A stretch of DNA of 64,000 nucleotides, taken from NCBI RefSeq assembly GCF_030272615.1, contig NW_026728921.1, positions 122,001 to 186,000 of the forward strand, in the 5' to 3' direction. The DNA is from Cryptomeria japonica (taxonomy: Eukaryota; Streptophyta; Pinopsida; Cupressales; Cupressaceae). Positions 1-7,869 of this stretch are shown here, piece after piece (within the stretch, counting starts at the first letter, position 1; each line of letters begins with the position of its first letter). The position numbers and the translations under genes are program-made. Under the pieces are notes generated by a model. It did no database searches and was not told the DNA's origin. It worked only from the letters and a program-made list of their open reading frames with translations.

Positions 1-650
1 AGATCCAAAAAATTGTGATTTTTCGAGCATCAAACAATATATGTTTATGTTTTGAATTCCTTGGAACTGGATTGACTGATTTACAAATCAAAATGATTAT
101 GGTGTGTAGTCTTTGAATTTGTGCGTTTAAAGATTGGCGATCTTTCTTTAAAAAATCAGTTATGTGCATCATACATTATTCTTATCAGTCAATTCTATCT
201 TTTCTTGAATTCATTGTAATATATATTTGTTAGAAGATTCGTTCTGGATTGAGTTGCGTTGATCCCCCTTGCCCTGTGAGGCATGAGAGGGTATCGATCA
301 GAATCAATACTGCATTGAACTTGCTTTGCACTGAATTTATGGAATGAACTTATGCTCAGATACAGAGTCTGTGGTCTCTTATTTAATCTTTATAATTTTC
401 ACTCTTTTTTTATATTATGGCATTCCTTTGTGTTGATAGATGAATGCTAAAACCTTTTTATGCTTTTTGGTTAAAAGCATCTTCATTTCAAGATTTTCTG
501 TGTAGAATTTATTGCAAATAATATGAGGAGCTTCCCTCTAATGCAGAGGATGGATTTTGATTAGTTCATCCAACTATTGGTTTATTTGTGTCATTTTATT
601 AAGGGGTGTACAAAAGTGGTATTATCATTTAGAGAAAATAACTATTGCAA
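1..650. other. No gene seen; possible retroelement-derived non-coding sequence
   Basis: No convincing reading frame. The stretch runs on from the spacer that ends each unit (10575-10869 in unit 1). Part of it (about 240-330, containing the run gatcccccttgccctgtgag) is less AT-rich than its surroundings. It follows the decayed plus-strand frame of the preceding unit, so it could be the 3' untranslated or LTR end of that element, but no LTR termini could be defined. On the minus strand an AATAAA lies near 596-601, downstream of the Copia-like remnant. Equivalent stretches begin at 10870, 21738, 32605, 43478 and 54351. Confidence 0.4.
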
Positions 651-672
651 TTACAAGAAAGGGACAAATTTG

Positions 673-1035
673 TTAGCCAACCCATATAAACCAAAGCGTT
701 GATCTCCCACTGCTGGTGAAGAAATATATAACTCTTTCCTCACATCCTTCAGTTGTCTCTTGCACAAAAGCAACAATACCGGCAAGCCTTGCGGCTTCCA
801 AAACCCCATCAGCCCATATTCTCCAACCTCGTATGGGTTCCTTTGCACCATGCCTCTTCTCTACACCCATTTTTATTAGCACTTGGTGCATAGTAGGATT
901 CTTCTCATTTTGGGAGACAAGCTCCATAGAGAATTCCCTAGGATGCCCAAATACCTCAGAAAACCTTTCACTGCCCACCATTTTCTTTATACTCCGTCTC
1001 CTTGGTGAAGCTCTCTTCACTAGGGTCAACTTCAA
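673..1035 (-). CDS. 120-codon open frame in the LTR-element remnant, unrecognised
   Basis: The frame is open from an ATG at 1035 to a stop at 673, in the same orientation as the adjacent LTR promoter. The protein is basic at its start (KRASPRRRSIKK) and has a compact middle with WRIWADGVLEAARLAG and a Glu-rich segment; I see no signal peptide or membrane segment. It remains open in all six units (11542, 22410, 33277, 44150 and 55023 are the homologous ends), with only missense differences such as Arg/Gln and Glu/Gly. At about 1% divergence that is weak evidence of constraint. The antisense strand is open over 141 codons too, so this frame may be chance. I do not recognise the family; it could be part of a degraded gag or a captured host exon. 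Confidence 0.25.
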   Translation of the reverse strand: MKLTLVKRASPRRRSIKKMVGSERFSEVFGHPREFSMELVSQNEKNPTMHQVLIKMGVEKRHGAKEPIRGWRIWADGVLEAARLAGIVAFVQETTEGCEERVIYFFTSSGRSTLWFIWVG

Positions 1036-1664
1036 TTTCTACCACATCTTGAAAATAATCCAAAACAAGGCCCAAGCCGGACCTCGTTCGGGGCAACTCT
1101 CCCACCACATCAAGAGGCTCGACACGTTGTCTTCGTTTTGACCTGTAATGGTCATCATCATGTGTATCTGGAGCACATAGAATTCTAGGAAACTTTTTTG
1201 CTTATAGAAGCACCTCCCATTGCATCAAGCACAACATCTTACAATTCATTAGCCAAGTCCATAGGCACATATTCTTCTAAGAAAAGGTCTCCTCCCTCTT
1301 AAACCACAACCTCTTTTCTAGCATCTTTCTGCTAAAAAATTCTGGTGTCTTTATAGGGACTATCTTCAACTCCAACTGAGGCATCACAACTTTCAACCTT
1401 CACCACACAAATGCCAACAACTTCTTGACCATTAACAGTTTGGCCAATAACTACCAAAGATGGCTCAAGATAGGAGCAAATAAGAATCCCAACATCCTTC
1501 TCTTTGTTGGATTCTCCTCTTCCATTGAGTTCCCCTTTTTCTTCCAGCCATCCCACCAAAGCACATGACACTTGAAGCGCTTTTTTACATGGAATATAAA
1601 ACTACCATAGAAGTTATGAATTTTACCTTCTCCTTCTTCCTCCATCTCTACTCAAGCAAACCTA

Positions 1665-1677
1665 GGCTCTGATACCA
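1665..1677 (-). other. Retrotransposon primer-binding site (initiator Met-tRNA type)
   Basis: Read on the minus strand the site is TGGTATCAGAGCC, matching the 3' end complement of plant initiator methionine tRNA, the usual primer of plant Copia and many Gypsy elements. It is separated from the LTR terminus at 1680 by 2 bases, the normal spacing. It fixes the orientation of the element and identifies the LTR as the 5' one. Homologous sites end at 12546, 23414, 34281, 45154 and 56027. Confidence 0.85.
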
Positions 1678-1679
1678 AT

Positions 1680-2018
1680 TGTTAGATATAAGAGAAGCCG
1701 AGAAAAGATAATTGAATGAAACAAAAAATATTTCACCAATAAATGTCTACATCCACCAAAGCAGGAAAATCTTATCTATTAGCCGATATCCAGTACATGG
1801 CTATACAAATCTATTTATACATTACGTCAGACATAAAATGAAGAGTCAAGGGAAGGCAAACAGACCGTTGGGCTTCATATACCCAACAAGAAGTATCCCC
1901 CTCTCTATATAATTGGGTTGAACAAATAATTTGGAATAAAATTTAATAATATTAGTTAAATATTATTTAATTATATTTAATTGATAGAATCTATATATAA
2001 TAATAATTTGGTCTAACA
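1680..2018 (-). mobile_element. LTR of Copia-like element, unit 1
   Basis: The LTR has matching inverted ends, TGTTAGA at 1680 and TCTAACA at 2012-2018, both of the TG...CA type. It abuts the Met-tRNA primer-binding site, so it is the 5' LTR of an element transcribed leftward. A TATAAATA box on the minus strand lies at 1812-1819, about 200 bases into the LTR, which would put the transcription start near 1785. Length is 339 bp against 338 in the other units. The base run after the outer end is attta (2019-2023), but the partner target duplication is missing because the 3' LTR is absent. Confidence 0.85.
1812..1819 (-). promoter_or_regulatory. TATA box in the LTR
   Basis: TATAAATA on the minus strand is the best core-promoter match inside the LTR and is suitably placed for an R region beginning near 1785. 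A CACGTAA-like or GACGTAAT element sits just upstream (minus-strand GACGTAATG, near 1820-1830), which resembles an ACGT-core cis element. Both are preserved in all six units. Activity cannot be judged from sequence. Confidence 0.5.
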
Positions 2019-2232
2019 ATTTATTTAAAACAAAATTGAATAATATTGATTAATGTGTATTTTGTTATATTAAAATAAAATTAAGAATAAAATACTATTT
2101 CTCTTCCCTATTCTGTATAATCATCTGTCCATTTATTTGCAGCAAAATAAACTCATAAGAAAATTATTGAAGCAACTCTTTGAAAAAATAAATTATAGAT
2201 TTTTCTCTAAAATAAAAGAATTAATTAAAAAA
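2019..2232. other. AT-rich flank, no gene
   Basis: Very AT-rich sequence outside the LTR with no coding potential beyond chance frames. Units 5 and 6 carry gtgttttttg where the others have gtgtattttg, a useful haplotype marker. Confidence 0.6.
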
Positions 2233-3173
2233 TTCTTACCTACCCTACATTACTAATGGATAACTTATTGCCCTAGGGCATAATTTTAGTGTAAAATTAT
2301 AGAAATAACCCTTTCTAAATAAACATTTCTTCATTCTTCTTTAAAAATATTTTAAAAGATAATAATAGTTCATTATCTACCCAACATAATTGGTTGATCA
2401 TTTCTTTTTCAAAAGGCATAACTTAGTGAAAAATATAGAAACATCTCCTTGAAAAATCTTAACTACCCTTTGTAACCATTGGATCAAGTGATAGACATCT
2501 CTTTGAAAATTGAAACTATTGTTTCATCTTAAATAAACAATATTTTTATTACCTACCCTTCTTAACTATTGGGTCACTTACTGCACACGAGGCATAGCAA
2601 AAAATTGTAGAAACAACTCCTTGGAAATTATAACTACCCTATGTAACCATTGGATCACTAGATAGGAAATTCTTTCTCCTCTAAATAAATAATTTTTCCT
2701 TAACTATAACCATTCAATCACCTTATATCCCAGAGGGCATAAGTTTAGTAGGGAATTATAGAAACAACTCCTTGGATATTTTAATTACCTTATGTAACCA
2801 TTGGATCACAATATAAGTAACTCTTTGGAAATTGAATCTATTGATTTTCCTTAAAAATAAAACAATATTTCTGGTACCTACCCTTATTAACTATTGCATC
2901 ACTTATTTGCCACTAGGCATAAGTTTAGTGGAAAATTATAGAAAGAACTCCTTGAAAACATTAACTACCCTATGTAACCATTGGATCACTAGATAAGCAA
3001 CTCATAGAAAATTGGAATTATTGATTGACAATAAAAATAAAATGATATTTCTCTTACCTACACCTCTTAACTATTTGAATGCTTATTTCAAACCATTTGT
3101 TTTCTCTACCTACCCCTCTTAACTTTTGGAATGCTTATTTCAAACTATTTATTTTCTCTACCTACCCACTATC
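2233..3173. repeat. Diverged minisatellite, unit 1
   Basis: A run of imperfect direct repeats spaced about 140-180 bp. Recurring phrases are cctaccctt-ttaactattg, ggcataagtttagtgg, attatagaaacaactccttg, and ctaccctatgtaaccattgg followed by atcactagat. Starts fall near 2236, 2375, 2547, 2697, 2876 and 3054. The right end degenerates into a shorter, fresher repeat of about 52 bp (3052-3103, 3104-3155 and a partial copy), built around aatgcttatttcaaac. Individual repeats differ far more from one another within a unit than homologous repeats differ between units, so the minisatellite is older than the macrosatellite. No coding function. Confidence 0.85.
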
Positions 3174-3840
3174 TATTTGACAAAATTTCTCGTTAGCCAT
3201 TCAACTATTTATTTTGCTTCATCGATCAACCTTCACCAATATGTCTTCCTCTTTCTCATGACTTTCACCAGTTTGAATGGCCTTGGAGATGCTGGCTTGT
3301 AGGTTAGTACCAGAGAGTGTGTTCAGAAATTTTATGTTGTAGGGCTAAGATAATGACATTCTTTCGGTAGATGGAGGAAAGTATGAATAATCTTTTCACT
3401 TAGATATTAATTTTTTTACACTTTTTCCCATTACAATGATATATTTTTTTGTTTTTTCCCTCTATATTTATGTGTTTGTTCCTGAGTGTAGTGGAGAACA
3501 TAAGTAGCACTATGGAGAGCACAAATAGCAGAAATATGTCCACATGATAGAAACCAACAGAAATAAATATTATGTTTCTTTTGTTTTTAATACAATTTAT
3601 TTTTTTTATTTTTTTTTTCAATAAATAAATTTTATTGTAAAACTCGTTATTTTCTTTACATCTTGAGAACAGAAGTTTATCATCATATTGTTGTAATCTA
3701 AAATGTGAAGGTTTTCTCTCCATGTTTCCTTTGCACCAATGAGCTCTTCTACGTCATGCCTTTGCACCATCTTTTCTTTATACACCTTTTTAATTCAACT
3801 TGACATTCTCCGAATATTAATTGAATTCAAGTGCATGTCT
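3174..3840. other. No gene; T-rich tract and echo of the retroelement interior
   Basis: Contains a long T-rich stretch (about 3596-3620) and chance lysine-rich frames on the minus strand. Around 3725-3797 the phrases cctttgcacca (twice) and ttctttatacacctttttaa resemble 838-880 of the Copia-like remnant, on the same strand, at an estimated three quarters identity. This may be a second, much older fragment of a related element. Confidence 0.4.
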
Positions 3841-4119
3841 GTCTTTCAGGAGGACATTTGCTTTTAGATTCTGTACTTAATTTGTGCAAAAGTTCCTTCT
3901 CGTATATTCATGCACGTAGGAATGTGATAGTGGTTCTAGTCCCACTCAACATTCTTGTGGCTTCAATGCTCAGGTCTGTCTCAACCTCTTCATATGGGTT
4001 TTGCATCTGAGTTTGAAGGAGCTTCTCATACAATGTTTTTATATGCACTATTCATAATTGTGAAAATAATTTCTGTAATGTTTTTCATGCATGACATTCT
4101 TCCTTTGATTGTTTCACAG

Positions 4120-4311
4120 CTTATAAATGGCTCGCAAGGTCCAACTGGGCAACAATGGAAGGTGGAGTTAGTAAGTATAAACAATAAAGTAGAATTTCGA
4201 CATGGTTGGCAAGAATTTGTCAGTTATATAGCGATGTTTTACTAGACATTCATATATATGGAAGATTTGGGGGGAAGAAAATTTTCAATGCTGATAATTT
4301 TTAAAAAGCAG
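4120..4311 (+). pseudogene. B3 DNA-binding domain exon (REM-like), broken, unit 1
   Basis: A splice-acceptor-like tract (ttgattgtttcacag, ending 4119) is followed by a reading frame with the second half of a plant B3 domain. It has the core strand QQWKVELVS, then VEFRHGWQEFV, which matches the conserved G-W-x-E-F-V segment of REM/VRN1-type B3 proteins. An in-frame TAG at 4243-4245 interrupts it. The same frame then continues with TFIYMEDLGG and KFSMLII, corresponding to the last B3 strands (F-x-F-x-Y ... F-x-V-x-I-F). The segment around the stop appears about two residues short of a normal B3 domain. The N-terminal half is not securely found: 3841-3927 contains KVPSRIFMHV, which resembles the B3 start, but with stops. 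B3 proteins are plant nuclear transcription factors; this copy cannot encode a complete domain. The stop is shared by all six units. Confidence 0.6.
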
Positions 4312-5442
4312 ATATTCTTTAGAATAAGAGATTCCTTTCTAATAAAATATATAGTTTAAATCAATCAGTGGACAATAAATTGTTGATTGATTTAATTTCT
4401 CATGAGAAAGATAACAAATAAAAGAACAAGGAGGAAATCCTCATTTTTTGATAGAGCAAAAGTTTTGTTAAAAAATATAGAGTTTTCTAAATTTGTTAGT
4501 TTCATAACTAGCTTCCAGAGTTGCATTTGAACTGTATTTTTTCAGAATAATACAATTTCATAAGCTAGCTAGTTATGGAACAGACAAATTTAAAAAGTTC
4601 TATCTATTTTTGCTATCAAGAAATGAATATTTTCATTTGGATATTTTATTTTCAGACTCACCGTTATCTTTTTCATCAGAATCCAATTCAATTAGCAATT
4701 TCTTGCCTAATGCTTGATTTAAACTAGCATTTTGTTAGAAGGGAACCTCTCATTTGAAACAGTGTCTTGTTTTTCAGAATTTTGAGCACTGAAGTTTTTG
4801 GCACACCCAGACTTTCCATATATATGAACCTCTAAGTAAAGACAAAAGAAAATCTCACACTTCCAGGCTGCAATAATCGAGTCTCCGACAAAGAAGGAGT
4901 TGAGTTGTGGGCCAGTTTCCGAACCCAGAGTGGCTGCTTAACAGTTTGATTATGGAGAAGAATTATAAAAGCAGTTGCACTATTTAACATTTTTTTTTGT
5001 CATTTGACAAGAAAACAGTTGCACTATAAAATCTATTATATTAACTCATATTTGTGACCATTCGTGTCCAGGAACAAGAATAAGAGGAAATAGTACAGAA
5101 GATTCAGCCAAGAGCTGCACCAAAGTTGATAATTTTCTCTACTTCCCACATATTGTTGAGGGTGTAAAGTCCTTTTGATAGCACACTAGAGATCTCTTTC
5201 CTCCAAGGCAATTGCAGCATTTGATAGCATTTCAAATTTATTTCCCATTTCATTAATGGTGTGTTATTAGCACAAGCTTTCAGCCTGGCTTTCTTATTAT
5301 ATGTGCTCAACAAATGGGTAATTCCTCCTTTTTCTTCTATCTTAGCTTTTCAAGAGAGAACAATAATTTTCATTGGTTCTATCTTACATTAACCTTTCTA
5401 AATGTGTAACTGCTACTTTGTAGGAATTAATTTTATTGATAT
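4312..5442. other. Downstream part of B3 pseudogene; possible linker exons
   Basis: Splice-acceptor-like sites are followed by short coding-like pieces. At 4867-4941 (after ctcacacttccag) the frame reads AAIIESPTKKELSCGPVSEP and ends in TAA; another follows tgtccag at 5072. Ser- and Lys-rich low-complexity linkers of this kind join B3 domains in REM proteins, but composition alone proves little. The stretch also holds a hairpin (4358-4393) and a 12-bp direct repeat flanking a T run (4972-5027). No second B3 domain could be identified. Confidence 0.3.
4358..4393. repeat. Imperfect hairpin
   Basis: Arms aaatcaatca and tgattgattt form a perfect 10-bp stem. After a 4-base bulge (gtgg) they are extended by acaat and attgt around a 2-base loop. 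Present in every unit. It is too short for a plant miRNA precursor by itself; function unknown. Confidence 0.6.
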
Positions 5443-5529
5443 TCTCAGTGGTTCTATGTAATGTCACTGAGTTACCTACTCAGAACTCTCCCTATAATGT
5501 CACTGAGTTACCAATTCTCAGTGGTTCTA
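5443..5529. repeat. Short tandem repeat, left part, interrupted by solo LTR
   Basis: tctcagtggttcta occurs at 5443-5456 and 5516-5529 (73 bp apart), and aatgtcactgagttacc at 5460-5476 and 5496-5512. The array is broken by the solo LTR and resumes beyond it. Confidence 0.75.
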
Positions 5530-6456
5530 TGTAATGTCCCCTTTTTAGGATAACTTCTGTCCTCTAAATCTCAATTATTACTATGGAACTGATCTTTGAT
5601 AACACTTCAAATTATATAATTGATATAATATATGCAACAATAATATCATGCAAGGATATATATAGAGAGAGAGAGATTATGTGTTGATTAATGCTAACTC
5701 TGATTGAATAATTACATGTATACCAAATGATGTGATCAATATATCGGCTCTTTCTGCAATTCACTTTGATGAGATTATCTCTGCTATATCTGATATGTCA
5801 TATAAATTATCCAAGCTGAACTTGATATTCAATCGGATGCTATTTCTGATCTAACACTTGAGTATATAAAATGTATATATATATACAATGCTAATGTCGC
5901 TGGTATCTATGTGTTGCTGTTTCAGGTGTGTAGTTATATTCTTGTTGATTCTGTTGTAGACGATTTGCACTCGCAACAATGATGTTGTCTCTGATATATC
6001 CTTTTGATCTATGCAACAATGATGTTGTCTCTGATATTTTCTTTTGATCTATCAAACGAACAGATCCAATAAAGGATAAATAAAAGATCAACGTTTTTCT
6101 AATCATCCTTGATGAAGTGTGATCGATGTCCCACTTATACCTTGCAAATCAAAGGGTCACATCTTTTGAATGTGTAAGAGACATGTCTTTACCTAACCGT
6201 GTGTATTTCCACAGATCGCATCTCTTTAATTTACTAATTATTATTGTTATCCCTTAATCGATGTCACCCCGATTAGTGCTTCTTCTTTTAATTATTATTA
6301 TATCTTCATTGTTGTTCTTCTATCTCAGCCACGTCACTTATAACGTCTCATTGAATCGGTCAAATACTTATCGTGTGTATGGTCTTGCTGCTGTAGATGC
6401 TCATAGTGTAGATGTTGGTGATTGAACTAGTGGATTGTCTGTATGGGGACATCACA
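5530..6456 (+). mobile_element. Solo LTR, 927 bp, with 5-bp target duplication, unit 1
   Basis: Termini are inverted: TGTAATGTCCCC at 5530-5541 and GGGGACATCACA at 6445-6456 (11 of 12 match when reverse-complemented). The LTR is flanked by the direct duplication TTCTA at 5525-5529 and 6457-6461. With no internal region or second LTR, this is a solo LTR left by recombination between the two LTRs of a full element. Plus orientation is suggested by TATATAAA at 5863-5870 and AATAAA at 6068-6073, in the order promoter then polyadenylation signal. Terminal sequence of this kind is common in plant Gypsy elements, but the family cannot be set without internal sequence. It contains a 40-bp tandem duplication (5973-6052). 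Confidence 0.9.
5973..6052. repeat. 40-bp tandem duplication inside the solo LTR
   Basis: Two adjacent 40-base units (5973-6012 and 6013-6052) begin gcaacaatgatgttgtctct and differ only in the middle (gatatatcc versus gatattttc). The pair is kept in all units: 16841-16920, 27709-27788, 38580-38659, 49453-49532 and 60318-60397. It lies between the TATA and polyadenylation signals of the LTR. Confidence 0.9.
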
Positions 6457-6461
6457 TTCTA

Positions 6462-6545
6462 TATTCGTCACCTACTCAGAACTCTCCCTTGAAAACTCCT
6501 AATCTGTAATATGATTTGTCACAGAGTTACCTTGGTGGTTCTGTA
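6462..6545. repeat. Short tandem repeat, right part
   Basis: Resumes the repeat cut by the solo LTR. cctactcagaactctccct at 6471-6489 is identical to 5475-5493, and gtcacagagttacc near 6518 matches gtcactgagttacc on the left. With one TTCTA and the LTR removed, the two sides read as a continuous series of repeat units. Confidence 0.7.
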
Positions 6546-7736
6546 CTCTTTACCTTGGTATGAGCTTAATGTTTGCATGTACTCGTATTATTTCAGGAAA
6601 AGAACTATTACTAAGAGCCATGGGATATTCAAAGGAGACAAAGATTTATGTTCAGTACCATAAGAAATATGTTCCCTAATTTGATATGTTCGAAAAAAGG
6701 TCCTAATATGAGACAGTTATGACTCGTAGGTTTTTCAAATTCTTTCTTGTGAACTTGCATTTTCAATAGTCTTCCTGATCTGAAATGGGTATTATTTATT
6801 TGAAATCCTTGTTTCATCTTGTGGCCCTGCAAGGTATGCCTTGCAGTTTATTTTCACATTTTTGGAAGCTTTTCATTCCAATATACTGCGAACACAGGAC
6901 TCCTCTGCTGTCCAATCACTAGCACTGTAGCACCGCAGTGCATAACACTGAGAACACTAGATGAAACAGCAATATATTTGTCATAGCCCCTAGAAACTAT
7001 GTTTATTATTTTGCATGACCCTTGTTGGATGTCCGTTTTGTTATATGGACTATATATGTGTATCAGTTGTAAAGTTGATGTTAATATTATTGAATATAAT
7101 TATTATCTTTATTATGCCATCTCTTATTTAATGTATTTATTTTGTTTAGAAGACGAATAATGTGTGGGTGTCTTTGGGTGCAGGTATAAAGGTGTATGTG
7201 TCAAAGTCTCTGGTTAGCCTTTGGGATAATTTAGATTTTTGCAATCCAGTTAAATTGATATTGTAAATTTAATAATATAAGCAAATCTAGCCAGAATTGT
7301 TTGAGCTACCATTTATTACTAAAATTCTTTATTCAATCATTATTGTTTAGTTATTATTGATTATGAATGCAAATATTGATACTATCATATTTACATATTT
7401 GTTAAGTAAAGGTGTTTATAATAAATTTACGAAAGAATAATTAACTGAATTTAATATATAATAAATATATTAAATGGTAAACAACAACTAAATATCAATA
7501 TAAACATAAATTAAAAAAACATGAATAAATAAATAGAAGCATATAAACAAATAATTAAATCTATAATGTATGGGGAAGGAGTGCAAAATATAAATAATAG
7601 TTAATAAATTTTCCAACTATCCCATGAGGGGAGGTAGGAAATAAAACAAGCAAATGTATTGAAGGAAATGAACACATGGGTAGGAAGTACATGGCAGCAA
7701 AATAATTTATTGGAGAAGCTAGGCACCAAAATGTAG
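6546..7736. other. AT-rich stretch without a supported gene; two inverted repeats
   Basis: An acceptor-like tract ending near 6597 precedes a coding-like piece with AMGYSKETKIYVQYHKKYVP and a stop, and another acceptor-like site near 7184 precedes IKVYVSKSLVSLWDN. These could be further remnants of the B3 gene (KKYVP resembles a B3 start), but the match is too short to assert. Perfect inverted repeats lie at 6827-6846 (ctgcaagg, loop tatg, ccttgcag) and 7450-7474 (tttaatatat, loop aataa, atatattaaa). Confidence 0.35.
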
Positions 7737-7869
7737 GACACCATAGTTAATGAGCATGGCCAAAGGCATGGGAGAGATGAATGTAGGACAAAGAGGAGAG
7801 CTCTACCATTAAAATGTTATTTCACCCATGTCTATAAAGGTTGTCCAAAAAAAAAAAAAAAGACACCAT
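7737..7869 (+). repeat. A15-ended segment flanked by 8-bp direct repeats
   Basis: gacaccat occurs at 7737-7744 and again at 7862-7869, directly after a run of 15 A (7847-7861). The 117-bp segment between them ends in poly(A), the layout of a small retroposed transcript. No RNA polymerase III box is visible, so it is not a recognisable SINE. A chance arrangement is possible, since the direct repeat is only 8 bp. Confidence 0.25.

Larger units (their letters stand above)
673..1677 (-). mobile_element. Internal remnant of a Copia-like LTR element, unit 1
   Basis: This lies immediately downstream, on the minus strand, of an LTR (1680-2018) and begins with a primer-binding site at 1665-1677. Several coding-like pieces follow in different frames: a frame starting at 1645 with MEEEGEGKIHN, overlapping frames at 1332-1571, a stretch containing VEPLDVVGE around 1120, and the 120-codon frame at 673-1035. 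None shows recognisable protease, integrase, reverse transcriptase or RNase H motifs, so no pol is present. No second LTR occurs anywhere in the unit, so the element is a 5' fragment that lost its 3' half before amplification. The Copia assignment rests only on the short LTR and the Met-tRNA primer site; a non-autonomous element carrying host sequence is an alternative. Confidence 0.55.

Noticed and set aside
226-250. tgttagaagattcg as the start of a second LTR
   Set aside because: Only the first seven bases match the Copia-like LTR terminus; the following sequence is unrelated, and there is no primer site or polypurine tract in the right place.
716-1141. Plus-strand frame of 141 codons, present in all units
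   Set aside because: It lies antisense to the LTR-element remnant and lengthens to 154 codons in unit 6 without consequence. Its protein resembles no family and it has no promoter; it is most likely the shadow of the minus-strand frame.
3400-3723. Minus-strand 107-codon frame, lysine- and isoleucine-rich
   Set aside because: Composition follows the AT-rich and T-rich sequence beneath it. It has no domain, and its persistence across units is explained by the low divergence.
3955-4245. The 96-codon frame as a complete small membrane protein
   Set aside because: Its hydrophobic middle reads through what looks like an intron, before an acceptor at 4119. Only the part after the acceptor has coding character, as a B3 exon.
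5891-6106. Minus-strand 71-codon frame
   Set aside because: It lies wholly inside the solo LTR and spans the 40-bp tandem duplication; LTRs of this kind do not encode proteins.
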